Assembly: GCA_002368155.1 (NCBI GenBank)
Contig: AP018180.1
Span: 2,451,947-2,515,946, forward strand
Direction: 5' to 3'
Length of the DNA: 64,000 bases
Source of the DNA: Nostoc carneum NIES-2107
GTDB taxonomy: Bacteria > Cyanobacteriota > Cyanobacteriia > Cyanobacteriales > Nostocaceae
Positions within the stretch are counted from its first letter, which is position 1. Each line of letters opens with the position of its first letter. The position numbers and the translations under genes are program-made. This document shows positions 20,496-29,569 of the stretch, one piece after another. The notes beneath the pieces are model-generated. The model made no database searches. It was not told the origin of the DNA and saw only the letters and a program-made list of their open reading frames with translations.

Positions 20496-21573
20496 TTGAT
20501 TTTTGGAAATTATTGGTTAATGTAATATGTTTGCAAAAAAGTCAATTGTTGACCTGGTAACGAAATATATAAATCCGTTTTGATTACTGAAATTCTTTGC
20601 GAATAAGACAGGGAGTCAAGAAAAAACTTCATGAGTTTTTTAATATAAGTCTGATACATCAGAAAAAAATCATGATGTATTGAGACAAAGTGTCAAACCC
20701 TTGTCTTAATTCATCCAAACAGCATAAATATCTGGAATAAAAACTCCAAACATATAGGAATTTGTGCTTGCATTTTTCCTACAAGGAAGAGGCAAGCGTA
20801 TATTATGCTTATTCAGTTAATTCCAGAATAGATTTTTAGCTCAAAATTTATAGGTAATGCTAGGCTAATTTTCTGCGCTAAGACATAGACGTTAAAAATA
20901 ACGCCTATCATGATTTACAATAAGCTTTTAAAACTTAATTTGCAGCCATTGTAGTCATCAGTACAGAAAAGCCTAATATATCTGTTTTTCCTTAGATACT
21001 CTTCGGAAAATGGAAATGTATTGGTTAATTAAAAATGGTATCTTTCGCCAATAATTAAGTATTTGGTTCAATCAGGTTTAGCAAAATATAGCAATCCTAT
21101 TTCAGTTGTGAAAAATATCAGTTTTGGCTGTTGGCTGTCAACAGTTAACAAACCTATATGTGAAGATTTCACAAATCATTTATGATTACTATATATTTCT
21201 ACCAGTTAACTGAAAAACACAGTATTTGCTTTCTCTATGTAAAGTACAATAAAAACCAAAGAAATTATCTTTATTTCTCAGTATTTACACTAATTTTACT
21301 CAAAATTTATAATTTACCTGATACTTATAAAAATTAGATGAATTCCAAATATAGCAATCCCTAATCATTTGCGAGAAAATACTGATTCGAGATTTTTATT
21401 GAAAGCGGTGGGAAACTCCATCGTCTTGTGGGTGGACGAGGTTGTTCTCCCCGCCGCTTGGATCATAGGGAATTGGGCATTGGTATGTTCTTTCCCATGT
21501 CCCAGCCCTATGCCCAAAAACGAATTTCCCAAGTTCCACTCCGTTTCGCATGGGGTCTTCCCACAAAGAATCA
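20496..21573. other. Long non-coding region upstream of the NRPS-PKS gene
   Basis: About 1.1 kb, AT-rich, holding the NRPS-PKS promoter and the 3' flank of petA. Open frames near 21365-21619 occur on both strands over the same bases and contain no recognisable motif, so I do not call a gene. No RNA gene was recognised. Confidence 0.6.
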
Positions 21574-21600
21574 TAAAAAAGACAGGCAATTTGCCTGTCT
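21574..21600 (-). terminator. Rho-independent terminator of petC-petA
   Basis: Read on the minus strand, GACAGGCAA pairs with TTGCCTGTC and is followed by TTTTTT, 25 bases after the petA stop codon. This is a classical terminator. Confidence 0.85.
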
Positions 21601-21624
21601 GTAATAAGTGAGTTAGCAAAGAAT

Positions 21625-22626
21625 TTAGAAATTCATTTCTGCAGCTTGGACTTTCTCAACCTGCTTCTTCTTCAACACGAGCATAACTTGAGCCATCATC
21701 ACCAGCGCGATGAATGCAATCAACCATTTGACGCGACTAGCATCTTGCAATACGATTTCTGCATCTTTTTGACCAAATCCACCAACGTTGGGATTACTGG
21801 TTAAAGCATCACCAGCTTTTACAGTTTGCCCTTCAGAAACAATGAGTTCGGGGCCTAAAGGAATCGTATCAGAGACATTTTCACCAGCGTCGGTTCTAAT
21901 GCTGACTACATATTTAACATTTCCGTCTCCATCTTCTTCTTTGGCAATCTTGGTGATTGTACCAGCAGCAGAAGCATTGTAAACAGAGTTGTTGCTCTTT
22001 TCACCAGTTGGGTAAACTTGTCCGCGTCCCCGGTTACCACCTACGTGAACTGAATATTTACCAAAGTGGATATTTTTATCAGTTGCGGGGTTGGGAGACA
22101 GAACTGGGAAGATTATTTCCTGATACTGTTCACCAGGGAGAGGGCCAACGATGACGACGTTTTCCTTATCTTCGCTGTAAGTTTGGAAGTAAGTATCGCC
22201 GACTTCTTCTTTGAGTTCTTCAGAAATGCGGTCTTCAGGAGCAATTTTGAAGCCTTCGGGTAGCATCAATACAGCGCCAACATTCAACCCGGTTTTAGAG
22301 CCATCAGCACCTACTTGCTGCACGCTAGTATCGTAGGGGATTTTCACCACGGCTTTAAACACGGTGTCAGGTAGCACTGATTGCGGAACTTCCACTTCTG
22401 TCGGCTTTGCAGCTAAGTGACAGTTGGCGCAAACAATCCGCCCTGTTGGTTCGCGGGGTGTTTCGGGATAGGTTTGCTGTGCCCAAAAGGGATAGGCAGC
22501 AGCCGATTGTGGCAGAGCTAAATCGCTAGTGAAGTAGAATGTCACCGTAGCGATCGCTATGAGCAATGTTTTGACGATTGCTCTAGTACTGCGAGTTAAC
22601 CTCGCTGTTATCGAAGCATTTCTCAT
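21625..22626 (-). CDS. petA: Cytochrome f (apocytochrome f precursor)
   Basis: 333 residues. It is the c-type haem subunit of the cytochrome b6f complex, which passes electrons from the Rieske protein to plastocyanin or cytochrome c6 in the thylakoid lumen. A signal peptide of 44 residues ends at AAA before the mature N-terminus [10 protein letters not shown], whose Tyr is the axial haem ligand. The haem site CANCH is at residues 66-70. A single membrane anchor, [18 protein letters not shown], lies near the C-terminus and is followed by a basic stromal tail. The length is normal. It lies 106 bases downstream of petC on the same strand, the usual cyanobacterial petCA order, and is closed by a strong terminator. 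The spacer contains TCATTTG-type short repeats. Confidence 0.98.
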   Translation of the reverse strand: MRNASITARLTRSTRAIVKTLLIAIATVTFYFTSDLALPQSAAAYPFWAQQTYPETPREPTGRIVCANCHLAAKPTEVEVPQSVLPDTVFKAVVKIPYDTSVQQVGADGSKTGLNVGAVLMLPEGFKIAPEDRISEELKEEVGDTYFQTYSEDKENVVIVGPLPGEQYQEIIFPVLSPNPATDKNIHFGKYSVHVGGNRGRGQVYPTGEKSNNSVYNASAAGTITKIAKEEDGDGNVKYVVSIRTDAGENVSDTIPLGPELIVSEGQTVKAGDALTSNPNVGGFGQKDAEIVLQDASRVKWLIAFIALVMMAQVMLVLKKKQVEKVQAAEMNF

Positions 22627-22732
22627 CTCTATAAGGGCAACGATTGTCTCGTGAATTGGTCATTGGTCATTTGTCATTTGTCAGTGGAAAGTAAATAACT
22701 GACCACTGATCGCTGACTGCTGACAAAGATAA

Positions 22733-23272
22733 TTAAGCCCACCAAGGTTCTTCGCCTGTGCGGAAGTCGGTTTCAGTCCAAGGAGAGACTACGACTTTAT
22801 CGTCTTCTACTTTGGTATGCGCCAAAGCCAAAGAAAGCGGTGCTGGGCCACGAACAACTTTACCAGTTGCGTCGTATTGAGAACCGTGACAAGGACACTT
22901 AAATTTGTTCTCAGCTACGTTCCAGGGCACAACACAACCCAGGTGGGTGCAGATGGCATTAATGCCGTAATCGCCAATCGCTTCTTTGCTTTCTACTACA
23001 AGATAAGTTGGGTCGCCCTTGAGTCCCTGAACGAGGGAGCGATCGCCTACATTATGGCTTGCTAGAAATTTGCTGACGCTAACATCGTTGCCCAACTCGT
23101 CTTTTGCCGTTGTACCGCCACCAGCGCCACCTGCAGCAGGTGGAATAAAATAATTGACAACGGGATACAATGCACCCAGAGCCACTCCAGTGACGGTTCC
23201 AAAAGTGAGCAGATTCATGAACTGACGACGGCCCATATCGGGCACGTCTGCTGATTCAGAAAATTGAGCCAT
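22733..23272 (-). CDS. petC: Rieske iron-sulfur protein of cytochrome b6f
   Basis: 179 residues. It carries the 2Fe-2S cluster that takes electrons from plastoquinol in the b6f complex. Cluster motifs CTHLGC (108-113) and CPCHGS (126-131) are intact. The N-terminus has a twin-arginine-type start, GRRQFMN (14-20), followed by a hydrophobic anchor (about 22-43) and a Gly-rich hinge (47-54), all as expected. It is the first gene of the petC-petA pair and is divergent from the DUF3067 gene, with a 229-base shared promoter region. Confidence 0.98.
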   Translation of the reverse strand: MAQFSESADVPDMGRRQFMNLLTFGTVTGVALGALYPVVNYFIPPAAGGAGGGTTAKDELGNDVSVSKFLASHNVGDRSLVQGLKGDPTYLVVESKEAIGDYGINAICTHLGCVVPWNVAENKFKCPCHGSQYDATGKVVRGPAPLSLALAHTKVEDDKVVVSPWTETDFRTGEEPWWA

Positions 23273-23501
23273 AACCTACGCGCTCTTTGTGTATTTTGTT
23301 AAGCATTTTGATAAGAGTACTAGTAGTTGAGCACCTCTTATCTAAGTCGAAATGCTAACGCCCACAAAAATGCCATACTTCTTTGTTCCAAGATATATCT
23401 AGCATCTTTTCTGTTAGCATTACATTTCTTTATATCCTTATCATACTTGAGTTACGGAACTTAACATCATAACTAAATGTAAAATCTAATTGAGACAACC
23501 T

Positions 23502-23810
23502 ATGACAGGACTGCAATTACGTCAACTGTTGCTAGAAAAGTGGGGACGCTCTTATGATGTGCAGCTGCGGCGATCCCAGGGAAAAATCTTTTTGCAAGTC
23601 ATGTGGAAGTATGTTGAGCAAGCTTCTTTTCCCTTAAGCGAAGAGGAATATCAAGCCCACCTGGATAGCATAGCTAATTATCTTCATGCTTTAGGCGGAA
23701 CCGCACAAGTGCAAACCTTTATTACTCAAACACGCGATCGCCCCCGTCTGGGCAAAGCTGTGAGTATTCCCCTCGATTTGGGCGAGCGTTCTTCAGAATG
23801 GATCTTATGA
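23502..23810 (+). CDS. DUF3067 family protein
   Basis: 102 residues from the ATG at 23502; an in-frame TTG lies 12 bases earlier. The sequence MTGLQLRQLLLEKWGRSYD at the start and the LxFLGGTAQV-like centre (LHALGGTAQV) mark the DUF3067 family, which is conserved in cyanobacteria and plant plastids. It is a small soluble alpha/beta protein with no catalytic motif. Its divergent position next to petC is a conserved-looking context and suggests a link with the photosynthetic electron-transport chain, but that is inference. Confidence 0.85.
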   Translation: MTGLQLRQLLLEKWGRSYDVQLRRSQGKIFLQVMWKYVEQASFPLSEEEYQAHLDSIANYLHALGGTAQVQTFITQTRDRPRLGKAVSIPLDLGERSSEWIL

Positions 23811-24000
23811 TTTATCTTGACAATTTGCTCCTTTAAAGATATGTGCAGTCATTTATGAAATGACTTGTAAACATAGGGAACAGGAAAGAAAAAATGTAGA
23901 GATGCATAGACTGAGAAAAATCAAGCAGGAATCTCATCAAACCGGGAAGTATTGTAACTAACCCTACAGCTAAAAATTTGGTAAATCCCCTCACCGTACT

Positions 24001-24612
24001 GTGAAAAACTATCAACAACAATCAAACGCTTTCCCCAGCGATTATCTCAATAAATTATGGGGAGAAATCCATGCTTGTCCTTACTTTTCTGTCAATAACC
24101 TCAACCGCGATTTTGTTGGTACGAAGGGATTTTCTGTGGTGTTTCAAAAATCATATATAGCACAAGTAGAGCAGCAGTTTCCCTATTTCAAGCCTTATTT
24201 AGATTTAGCTCTTTTACCTAACTGTAATGCTTTTTACCTTAATCCTTTGTTGCTCAAAGAAGGTTCTCGTGTCGATCCGCATATTGATCGCTCTTTGCGT
24301 TCATACTGTAAAACTATAGAACCACCTTTAGTTGTTAGCGTTCTTTATGTGCGCGTACCTCCCGATATGCAGGGAGGAGAATTGGTACTGCGATCGCACA
24401 AACGCCAACTTGGGCAAATTAAGCCGCAAATGAATAATTTAGTTCACTTTCAAGGCGATTTAACACATTCTGTCAATGCAGTTCAAACCCCTGGAAATCG
24501 TCTGAGTTTAGTTTGTGAGCAGTATAGTTTAAACGAAGTAGAACTCGCAGAAATACCAGAATTTACTATTGAGTCGAGAGTGGCTAAATCTACAACAAAA
24601 AAACGCAAATAA
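24001..24612 (+). CDS. 2OG-Fe(II) oxygenase family protein
   Basis: 203 residues from a GTG start; the next in-frame ATG is far inside the conserved domain. The iron-binding facial triad is visible as HID near residues 96-98 and HSV near 158-160, with a following R (PGNRLSL) for 2-oxoglutarate, in the double-stranded beta-helix order of prolyl-hydroxylase-like enzymes. The substrate could be a protein or a small molecule; nothing nearby decides it. The 3' end is followed at once by a TAATGGG heptamer tract. It stands alone between DUF3067 and an opposing small gene. Confidence 0.8.
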   Translation: MKNYQQQSNAFPSDYLNKLWGEIHACPYFSVNNLNRDFVGTKGFSVVFQKSYIAQVEQQFPYFKPYLDLALLPNCNAFYLNPLLLKEGSRVDPHIDRSLRSYCKTIEPPLVVSVLYVRVPPDMQGGELVLRSHKRQLGQIKPQMNNLVHFQGDLTHSVNAVQTPGNRLSLVCEQYSLNEVELAEIPEFTIESRVAKSTTKKRK

Positions 24613-24655
24613 TGGGTAATGGGTAATGGGTAATGGGTAATTTCTCCCTTGTCCC
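24612..24655. repeat. TAATGGG heptamer tandem tract
   Basis: Four to five copies of TAATGGG directly after the stop codon of the oxygenase gene. It is one of several short tandem heptamer tracts in the window, an established feature of heterocystous cyanobacteria. Confidence 0.8.
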
Positions 24656-24667
24656 TAGTCCCAATAC

Positions 24668-24961
24668 CTAACTCACAATCTTTTTATCATAAAGAAACTG
24701 CTCAATTATTTCCCCTGCAAAATTCCGAGTTAAAAGCGTGCATTGTTGAATTTGCAAATCTTGTGCTATTTTACATAAAACTCCGCAAGTCCAGTCTGTA
24801 GGGTAAGTTTGCCATTCCAGAGTTATCCAAACTTCTCTACAACCGTCAGCTAAGATTGGAGATATTTGCCAAAAGTATTGTTTTTCCGGGTATGTTTCCC
24901 CTGATATGCCTAATTTAGATATTTGTACTAAACAGGTATGAATTATAAGTTCTTCATGCAT
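24668..24961 (-). CDS. Small hypothetical protein
   Basis: 97 residues, clear ATG start. It holds four cysteines and a WITLEWQ segment, giving a predicted mixed alpha/beta fold with no signal peptide or membrane helix. The segment ILADGCREVWITLEWQ is loosely like a family of small cyanobacterial proteins (asr1405/asl0597-like), but I am not confident of that. It converges on the oxygenase gene. Confidence 0.55.
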   Translation of the reverse strand: MHEELIIHTCLVQISKLGISGETYPEKQYFWQISPILADGCREVWITLEWQTYPTDWTCGVLCKIAQDLQIQQCTLLTRNFAGEIIEQFLYDKKIVS

Positions 24962-25140
24962 TTATTATTTAATTTTTCCATTTAAATAAATCACACATAC
25001 TTAGTAAACTCCAGATTGTGAATCAAGGTTTTCTGGTAATTTCTCTTGGATTAACTATGTCTGCTACCCCATTTATTTTTATTTTTCTCCTTCCTAGACA
25101 AAAATTTTCTGAATCAATCTAAATATTTAAAATCAGATAT

Positions 25141-25929
25141 CTACTTTTTATCCCAAGTAATGATTCCTTTATAAGCTTTATCTAAGCTTTCTTCCACTAC
25201 TTCATTCAAATTTTCCCAACAAATATCTTCCCGTTGCAGCAAAAGTTTGAGTTTTTGGAGAGCATTTATAGCTGAATTTTCTTGTGAATTACCATTAACA
25301 CTATAATGTTGTACTTGAGCTTGCAGCTGTTCGTAAAGATGTGCCTGTTGAATAGCGATCGCTAATTGAACGCTCAACTGCTTAAGTAGCTCAATCTCCC
25401 AATCTTCCCATTTTCTAGAGTTCTGGCAATGATGAGCAATTAAAAGACCCCATAAAAAATCTTGGCGGATCACCGGAATAACTAAATTTGCTCTTACTTG
25501 CAATTGAGCTAGTAATTGAACGTGACAACTAGCTAATCCTTCTAGATAAATATCGTTAATTGCTCTAATTCGTCCATCGCGATAGAGAATTGCATGTTCT
25601 TTAGAAAAGCAAGTATCATTAATATTCATGTCTAAAATAGACATATAATCGGAGCTAACAGATTCTACTACTACTGAACCATTCCAATCATGGGCAAACT
25701 GATATAAAACAACTCTATCTGTTGCTAGTAATTGTCTAACTTCTTCTACAGATGTTTGCAGTACTTCTTCTAATTTTAATGTTTCCCGAATTTTCAAAGA
25801 AATTCTGCTGAGTAACTTTTCTTGACGCAATTTTTGGCGTAGTAAATATTCATAATTGCTAGACTCGTATAAGCTTAATTGTTTTGTCTGAGAGATATTG
25901 TTATCGACTTCATCTTTCTGATATGGCAT
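25141..25929 (-). CDS. Stand-alone GAF-domain protein, possible bilin-binding photosensor
   Basis: 262 residues. A single GAF domain spans about residues 50-205. It has the arrangement VVLYQFAHDWNGSVVVES, a Cys-His pair at 135-136 inside ASCHVQLLAQLQVRANLV, and a WGLLIAHHC strand. In phytochrome and cyanobacteriochrome GAF domains a Cys-His at this place is the chromophore attachment site. Many cyanobacterial GAF proteins share the surrounding sequence, so bilin binding is possible but not certain. A predicted coiled coil precedes the domain (about 28-50), and about 55 residues without a known output domain follow. It is probably a partner protein for a separate kinase or regulator. No neighbour is on the same transcript. 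Confidence 0.8.
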   Translation of the reverse strand: MPYQKDEVDNNISQTKQLSLYESSNYEYLLRQKLRQEKLLSRISLKIRETLKLEEVLQTSVEEVRQLLATDRVVLYQFAHDWNGSVVVESVSSDYMSILDMNINDTCFSKEHAILYRDGRIRAINDIYLEGLASCHVQLLAQLQVRANLVIPVIRQDFLWGLLIAHHCQNSRKWEDWEIELLKQLSVQLAIAIQQAHLYEQLQAQVQHYSVNGNSQENSAINALQKLKLLLQREDICWENLNEVVEESLDKAYKGIITWDKK

Positions 25930-26674
25930 TAGTGTATAACCACCTTTAATCCAAGGATACCAATTAATTAGAACGAACTATTTTTAATAAAAAAATGCCA
26001 TATTTTTACATCAACTTTCACTTAGCGATAGTGCCAGCAAGATGTAGGCATAAAATATAGCTAATTTCATAAGTCGGTAGGGGCATAGCAGTGCCATGCT
26101 TCTACAATTATCTGTACTTAACCAACTTGCAATCTGCTGTAAATGTGTCGTTATTCAAGACATAGAATAAATCTCTAAAATAATAGAATGCCCTAAATTG
26201 ATATTAAATACAAACCGTGACAATACTTAATATTGCCATGAGAAATTCCATAAAGGAAATTTATAAATTGAAGCTTAAATGTAGTTTTTCATATAAAAGT
26301 TATCAGGCATCGCCAGATAGTGTGTAGTGTAAGGCAATGCCCTAGTTTTTTGTATCACACTATGATGGAAAATATACACTTACAACACACTGATGTAATT
26401 AGTTTTTAACTTGATAAATAAGCTACAACCAGGTTTGTTTGAGGTTTCATCATGTGTAAATTGGGCAGGCGACTATTGTTCAACAATTTTTTAGAAAAAT
26501 GTTAACTATATATGTAATATATATCACTCAAATATTTTAAACTTAATTCATAAACAGAGTGAAATTGTAATTGTTTATGAAAATAGAATTAAAGTTTTTT
26601 AAATAAATGTAATTATATTTGAAATCTATTAATAATCCTGGGAATAGTACTTAATTCAGCAAAAGTTGCTAGTC
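25930..26674. other. Non-coding region with one dispersed palindrome
   Basis: About 750 AT-rich bases containing the GAF gene's promoter. A GTAGGGGCA...TGCC palindrome lies at 26077-26105 and is related to those at 9748 and 57111. I see no ORF or RNA gene. Confidence 0.6.
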
Positions 26675-26707
26675 AGATCCCCGACTTTTTCAAAAAGTCG
26701 GGGATCT
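26675..26707. repeat. Dispersed palindrome AGATCCCCGACTT, copy 1
   Basis: A perfect 16-base-arm hairpin (AGATCCCCGACTTTTT and its complement around one base). It lies 26 bases beyond the 3' end of the minus-strand helicase gene. Other copies are at 29505-29535 and 57196-57228. It could act as a transcription terminator. Confidence 0.85.
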
Positions 26708-26732
26708 AAAACTCGCTAAAGTAAGTGACCGA

Positions 26733-29231
26733 TCAATGAACCATCGTTGCTAAAGAAAGCACATAATCAGGAAACTGACGTTTTAAAGCAGGAAACACAG
26801 GACAAGGTGCTTGTTCTTGCAAATTCTCTGGTTTGCTCCAAGTAAATGGGGCTTTCTGCGCTGCAGACATCCACAATAAGCGCTTGGCTCTGGTCATGGC
26901 AACATAGAGTAAGCGATACTCTTCCGCAGTTTTCAGGTGTTTTGCTACTTCCCAAGCTTGGGAAACATCGGGTATTTGTGATTCATTATGCAAAGCAGCA
27001 CGTACTTGGGCGCGGGCGACTTCTGATAAGGTGAAGTCGCCTAAAAATTGGCTTTGAGGTGGAACCCAAAAGCGACCGGGAATTAGGTTTTCGTGGAGAA
27101 AGGGAATAAAAACATAATCCCAATCTAGCCCTTTGGCTTTGTGCATGGTAATAATTGTCAGTTGACCGTTACGGGTGTAACGTGCTTCTAAATCTTCTGT
27201 TTCTACTGCTTCAAAGCGTTCGGAACTGACAATTTCACTTAAGGCTGACAGCATTGCGCCCATTGAACTATTACCAGAAATTTGCTGATTTACCCGTTCT
27301 GCAAGTTTGTCAGCCGTTGCGAGTTCGGCTTGGTCGTAATTCAAAGCCAAAGCTAAAAAGGAAATTAGCTGATATATGGGCAATTCTAAGCGGGCGCGGA
27401 GTAAACTTCGACACAAGTGTGAAGCTTTTTGGACTGTTTCTGATTGCGGTGCGGCTAAGGGGCCAGGATATAAAAAATCTTCTGGTAAACTCGCCAGTGC
27501 GTTCAAGTCTTGGGTGGGTATTAATTGGCGTTCTACTAATACTTCTAAAGCCGCTTTTAGGTAATCTGGGGAATGAGGGCGATCGCAAAATTGGAGTAAT
27601 GCTAAAATTTCTTGGGGAATTTGGGAACGGCGATCGCGTTCTCCCACATCATAAAGTGTAATTTTATGCTCTTTGCATATAGGTTCTAGCGCCTCAGCCA
27701 GCCATCTTCCTTGGCGGTTTTCCCGCACTAACACCGCAGCACTAATTTTGCTGGGGTCATCAGCAAATAATTCTATGACTCGCTGGGAAAGCAACTCAAC
27801 GGTGTGATGAATATCACGTGGGGTATATAGTTCCAAACCCCTTCCTACTGCTGCTGGGTTTGCGTCTGCTTGGGGGTCGCCGGTATCCACAGCCCGAATT
27901 CTCTGGGGACGGAAGGGAAGAGAAATCACGGATTCATGCGATGATTGTTGCATCTTCACACCGTAAAAACTATTAATCCATTCCAGCGCAAAGTTAGCCG
28001 CTTCCAGGATAATTCTTGTACTGCGCCCAGCTTGATCCATTGTCGCCAATCTGCTCATGCGATCGCACTCAGCACAAAATTCTCGAAAATAAATCGGATC
28101 GGCTGGGGTAAAAGTTGAGTTAATGGCTTGGTTGGGGTCGCCTACGCGGACTAGGTTGATTGGGGGTTGGGGACTGGGGACTGGGGACTGGGGACTGGGG
28201 ATTGGGTAATTGGTAATTGGTAATTGGTAATTGGAAATGGGATTAATTCCCTCATCCCCCTTATCTCCCTCATCTACCTTATCCCCCTCATCCGCCTCCG
28301 CATTACTCGCCAAGATTTCCAGCAACTTCGTCTGCAATGGGCTGGAATCTTGGGCTTCGTCTTCAAAGACGGCGAAAACTTGATTTTGCTCAATACGACG
28401 GGCGCTGTCGTTTTCTAGGACGCGCAGGGCGGCCAAAATCATATCGTCGTAGTCGATGAATTCACGCGATCTCATTAATTTCTGATATTGCTCGTACAAT
28501 CCTGCGGCTATATTTAAAATGGCGTAGGGGTCTGAGGTTTGTTTACTCCACTCGCGTAAATCTTCGGGGGATAAACCAGAACTTTTGGCTTCGTGAATAA
28601 CTGTTGTTGCTAAGTCTGGTAATACTTCTGTTCGCAGTACTGATTGACGACGTAATCTTTCTGTTTCCTCACCGTCAAATTGGCTACCTTCGAGTAAGCG
28701 TAAATAAAGGTTGGGATTATTTGCAATCCACTGTTCTACAGCAGTACGGATGAAGCGGTGGCTTTGATTGGGTGTAATTAATGTGACGTTTTCTAACTGC
28801 AACCCCGATAATTCAGGATGGCGGCTGGCGATATTTAATGCCAAACCATGCAAGGTATAAACAACAAAACCTGTCTGAGGCAAAGATAAATCATCGCGTA
28901 AATATTTGCGGATTTTCGCTTTAATATTAGCAGCCGCAGAACGGGTAAAGGTAACCACTACCAACTGACGACGAGAAGCTGGGCGCGACTGGGCTGCAAG
29001 TTCATATTGACGCGCAACTGCAATCGCCGCCGCCGCCGCCATCCCCGTAGATTTACCTGCACCAGGTACAGCCGACACAGCCAAAGGGCCAGAGTTCCAA
29101 TCAGCCATTTGCTGTTGTCCAGGGCGTAGGCTATTCCGGATGCGTGCGATCGCTTCTGCCCGTAGAGTAGAAACAGGAGATTTATCAGATAATTCTTGCG
29201 TCACAGTATCAATATTATTAACGTCTGACAT
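26733..29231 (-). CDS. UvrD/Rep-type superfamily 1 DNA helicase
   Basis: 832 residues. An ATP-dependent 3'-5' helicase of repair or recombination type. Motif I is AVPGAGKST near residues 54-62, motif II DEAQD near 291-295, motif III GDPNQAI near 365-371, motif V TMHKAKGLDWDYV near 700, and motif VI YVAMTRAKR near 790. Between motifs II and III, where the family normally has about 15-20 residues, there are about 50 low-complexity residues (DEGDK repeats, then NYQLPITNY and SPQSPVPSPQ). These come from heptamer tandem repeats in the DNA. The frame is kept, so the protein is probably still made. It stands alone between two spacers, with a palindrome 26 bases after its stop codon. Exact orthology (UvrD, PcrA or a cyanobacterial paralogue) is undecided. 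Confidence 0.92.
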   Translation of the reverse strand: MSDVNNIDTVTQELSDKSPVSTLRAEAIARIRNSLRPGQQQMADWNSGPLAVSAVPGAGKSTGMAAAAAIAVARQYELAAQSRPASRRQLVVVTFTRSAAANIKAKIRKYLRDDLSLPQTGFVVYTLHGLALNIASRHPELSGLQLENVTLITPNQSHRFIRTAVEQWIANNPNLYLRLLEGSQFDGEETERLRRQSVLRTEVLPDLATTVIHEAKSSGLSPEDLREWSKQTSDPYAILNIAAGLYEQYQKLMRSREFIDYDDMILAALRVLENDSARRIEQNQVFAVFEDEAQDSSPLQTKLLEILASNAEADEGDKVDEGDKGDEGINPISNYQLPITNYPIPSPQSPVPSPQPPINLVRVGDPNQAINSTFTPADPIYFREFCAECDRMSRLATMDQAGRSTRIILEAANFALEWINSFYGVKMQQSSHESVISLPFRPQRIRAVDTGDPQADANPAAVGRGLELYTPRDIHHTVELLSQRVIELFADDPSKISAAVLVRENRQGRWLAEALEPICKEHKITLYDVGERDRRSQIPQEILALLQFCDRPHSPDYLKAALEVLVERQLIPTQDLNALASLPEDFLYPGPLAAPQSETVQKASHLCRSLLRARLELPIYQLISFLALALNYDQAELATADKLAERVNQQISGNSSMGAMLSALSEIVSSERFEAVETEDLEARYTRNGQLTIITMHKAKGLDWDYVFIPFLHENLIPGRFWVPPQSQFLGDFTLSEVARAQVRAALHNESQIPDVSQAWEVAKHLKTAEEYRLLYVAMTRAKRLLWMSAAQKAPFTWSKPENLQEQAPCPVFPALKRQFPDYVLSLATMVH
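28160..28310. repeat. Heptamer tandem repeats inside the helicase gene
   Basis: GGGGACT/GGGGATT units, then TAATTGG units, then an imperfect CTCATCCCC/TTATC tract. They sit within the coding region in frame and encode the extra residues about 307-357. Confidence 0.9.
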
Positions 29232-29569
29232 TACAGGAATTTAAATTTGGAATTTGGGATAGGATTCTCAAATCGCAGACTTTATAAATTATTAGTGTAT
29301 CTCTCTGGTTGATAAATTTTACATCACAAATAAATTAACTAATATTTATATGATGCCAAATTACAGGCTCTCTTATGGGATTGGGTGAAGGGGAAGGTGA
29401 GAATTTATCTTTAGCGCTGATGCGTTACGCTATCGCTAACGCATCCTACGTGAACTAATCTCATGGTAATTGGATAGCAGTGTCAACCCTTCGCAAAAAA
29501 ATAGCTCCTCGACTTCTCCAAGAAGTCGGGGATCTGGCTTTAATTACGAACTACGAATTACGAATTATT
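29232..29569. other. Spacer with two dispersed palindromes
   Basis: 338 bases. It contains GATGCGTTACGCTATCGCTAACGCATC-type dyad symmetry near 29417-29445 and a second copy of the AGATCCCCGACTT palindrome at 29505-29535, slightly degenerate in its left arm, about 35 bases past the 3' end of the efflux gene. An AATTACG heptamer tract runs into the stop codon. No gene is seen. Confidence 0.65.

Noticed and set aside
21365-21619. Overlapping ORFs of 84 and 80 residues on both strands beyond petA
   Set aside because: They run through the petA terminator and a heptamer-like segment, show no motif, and occupy both strands equally. Not supported as genes.
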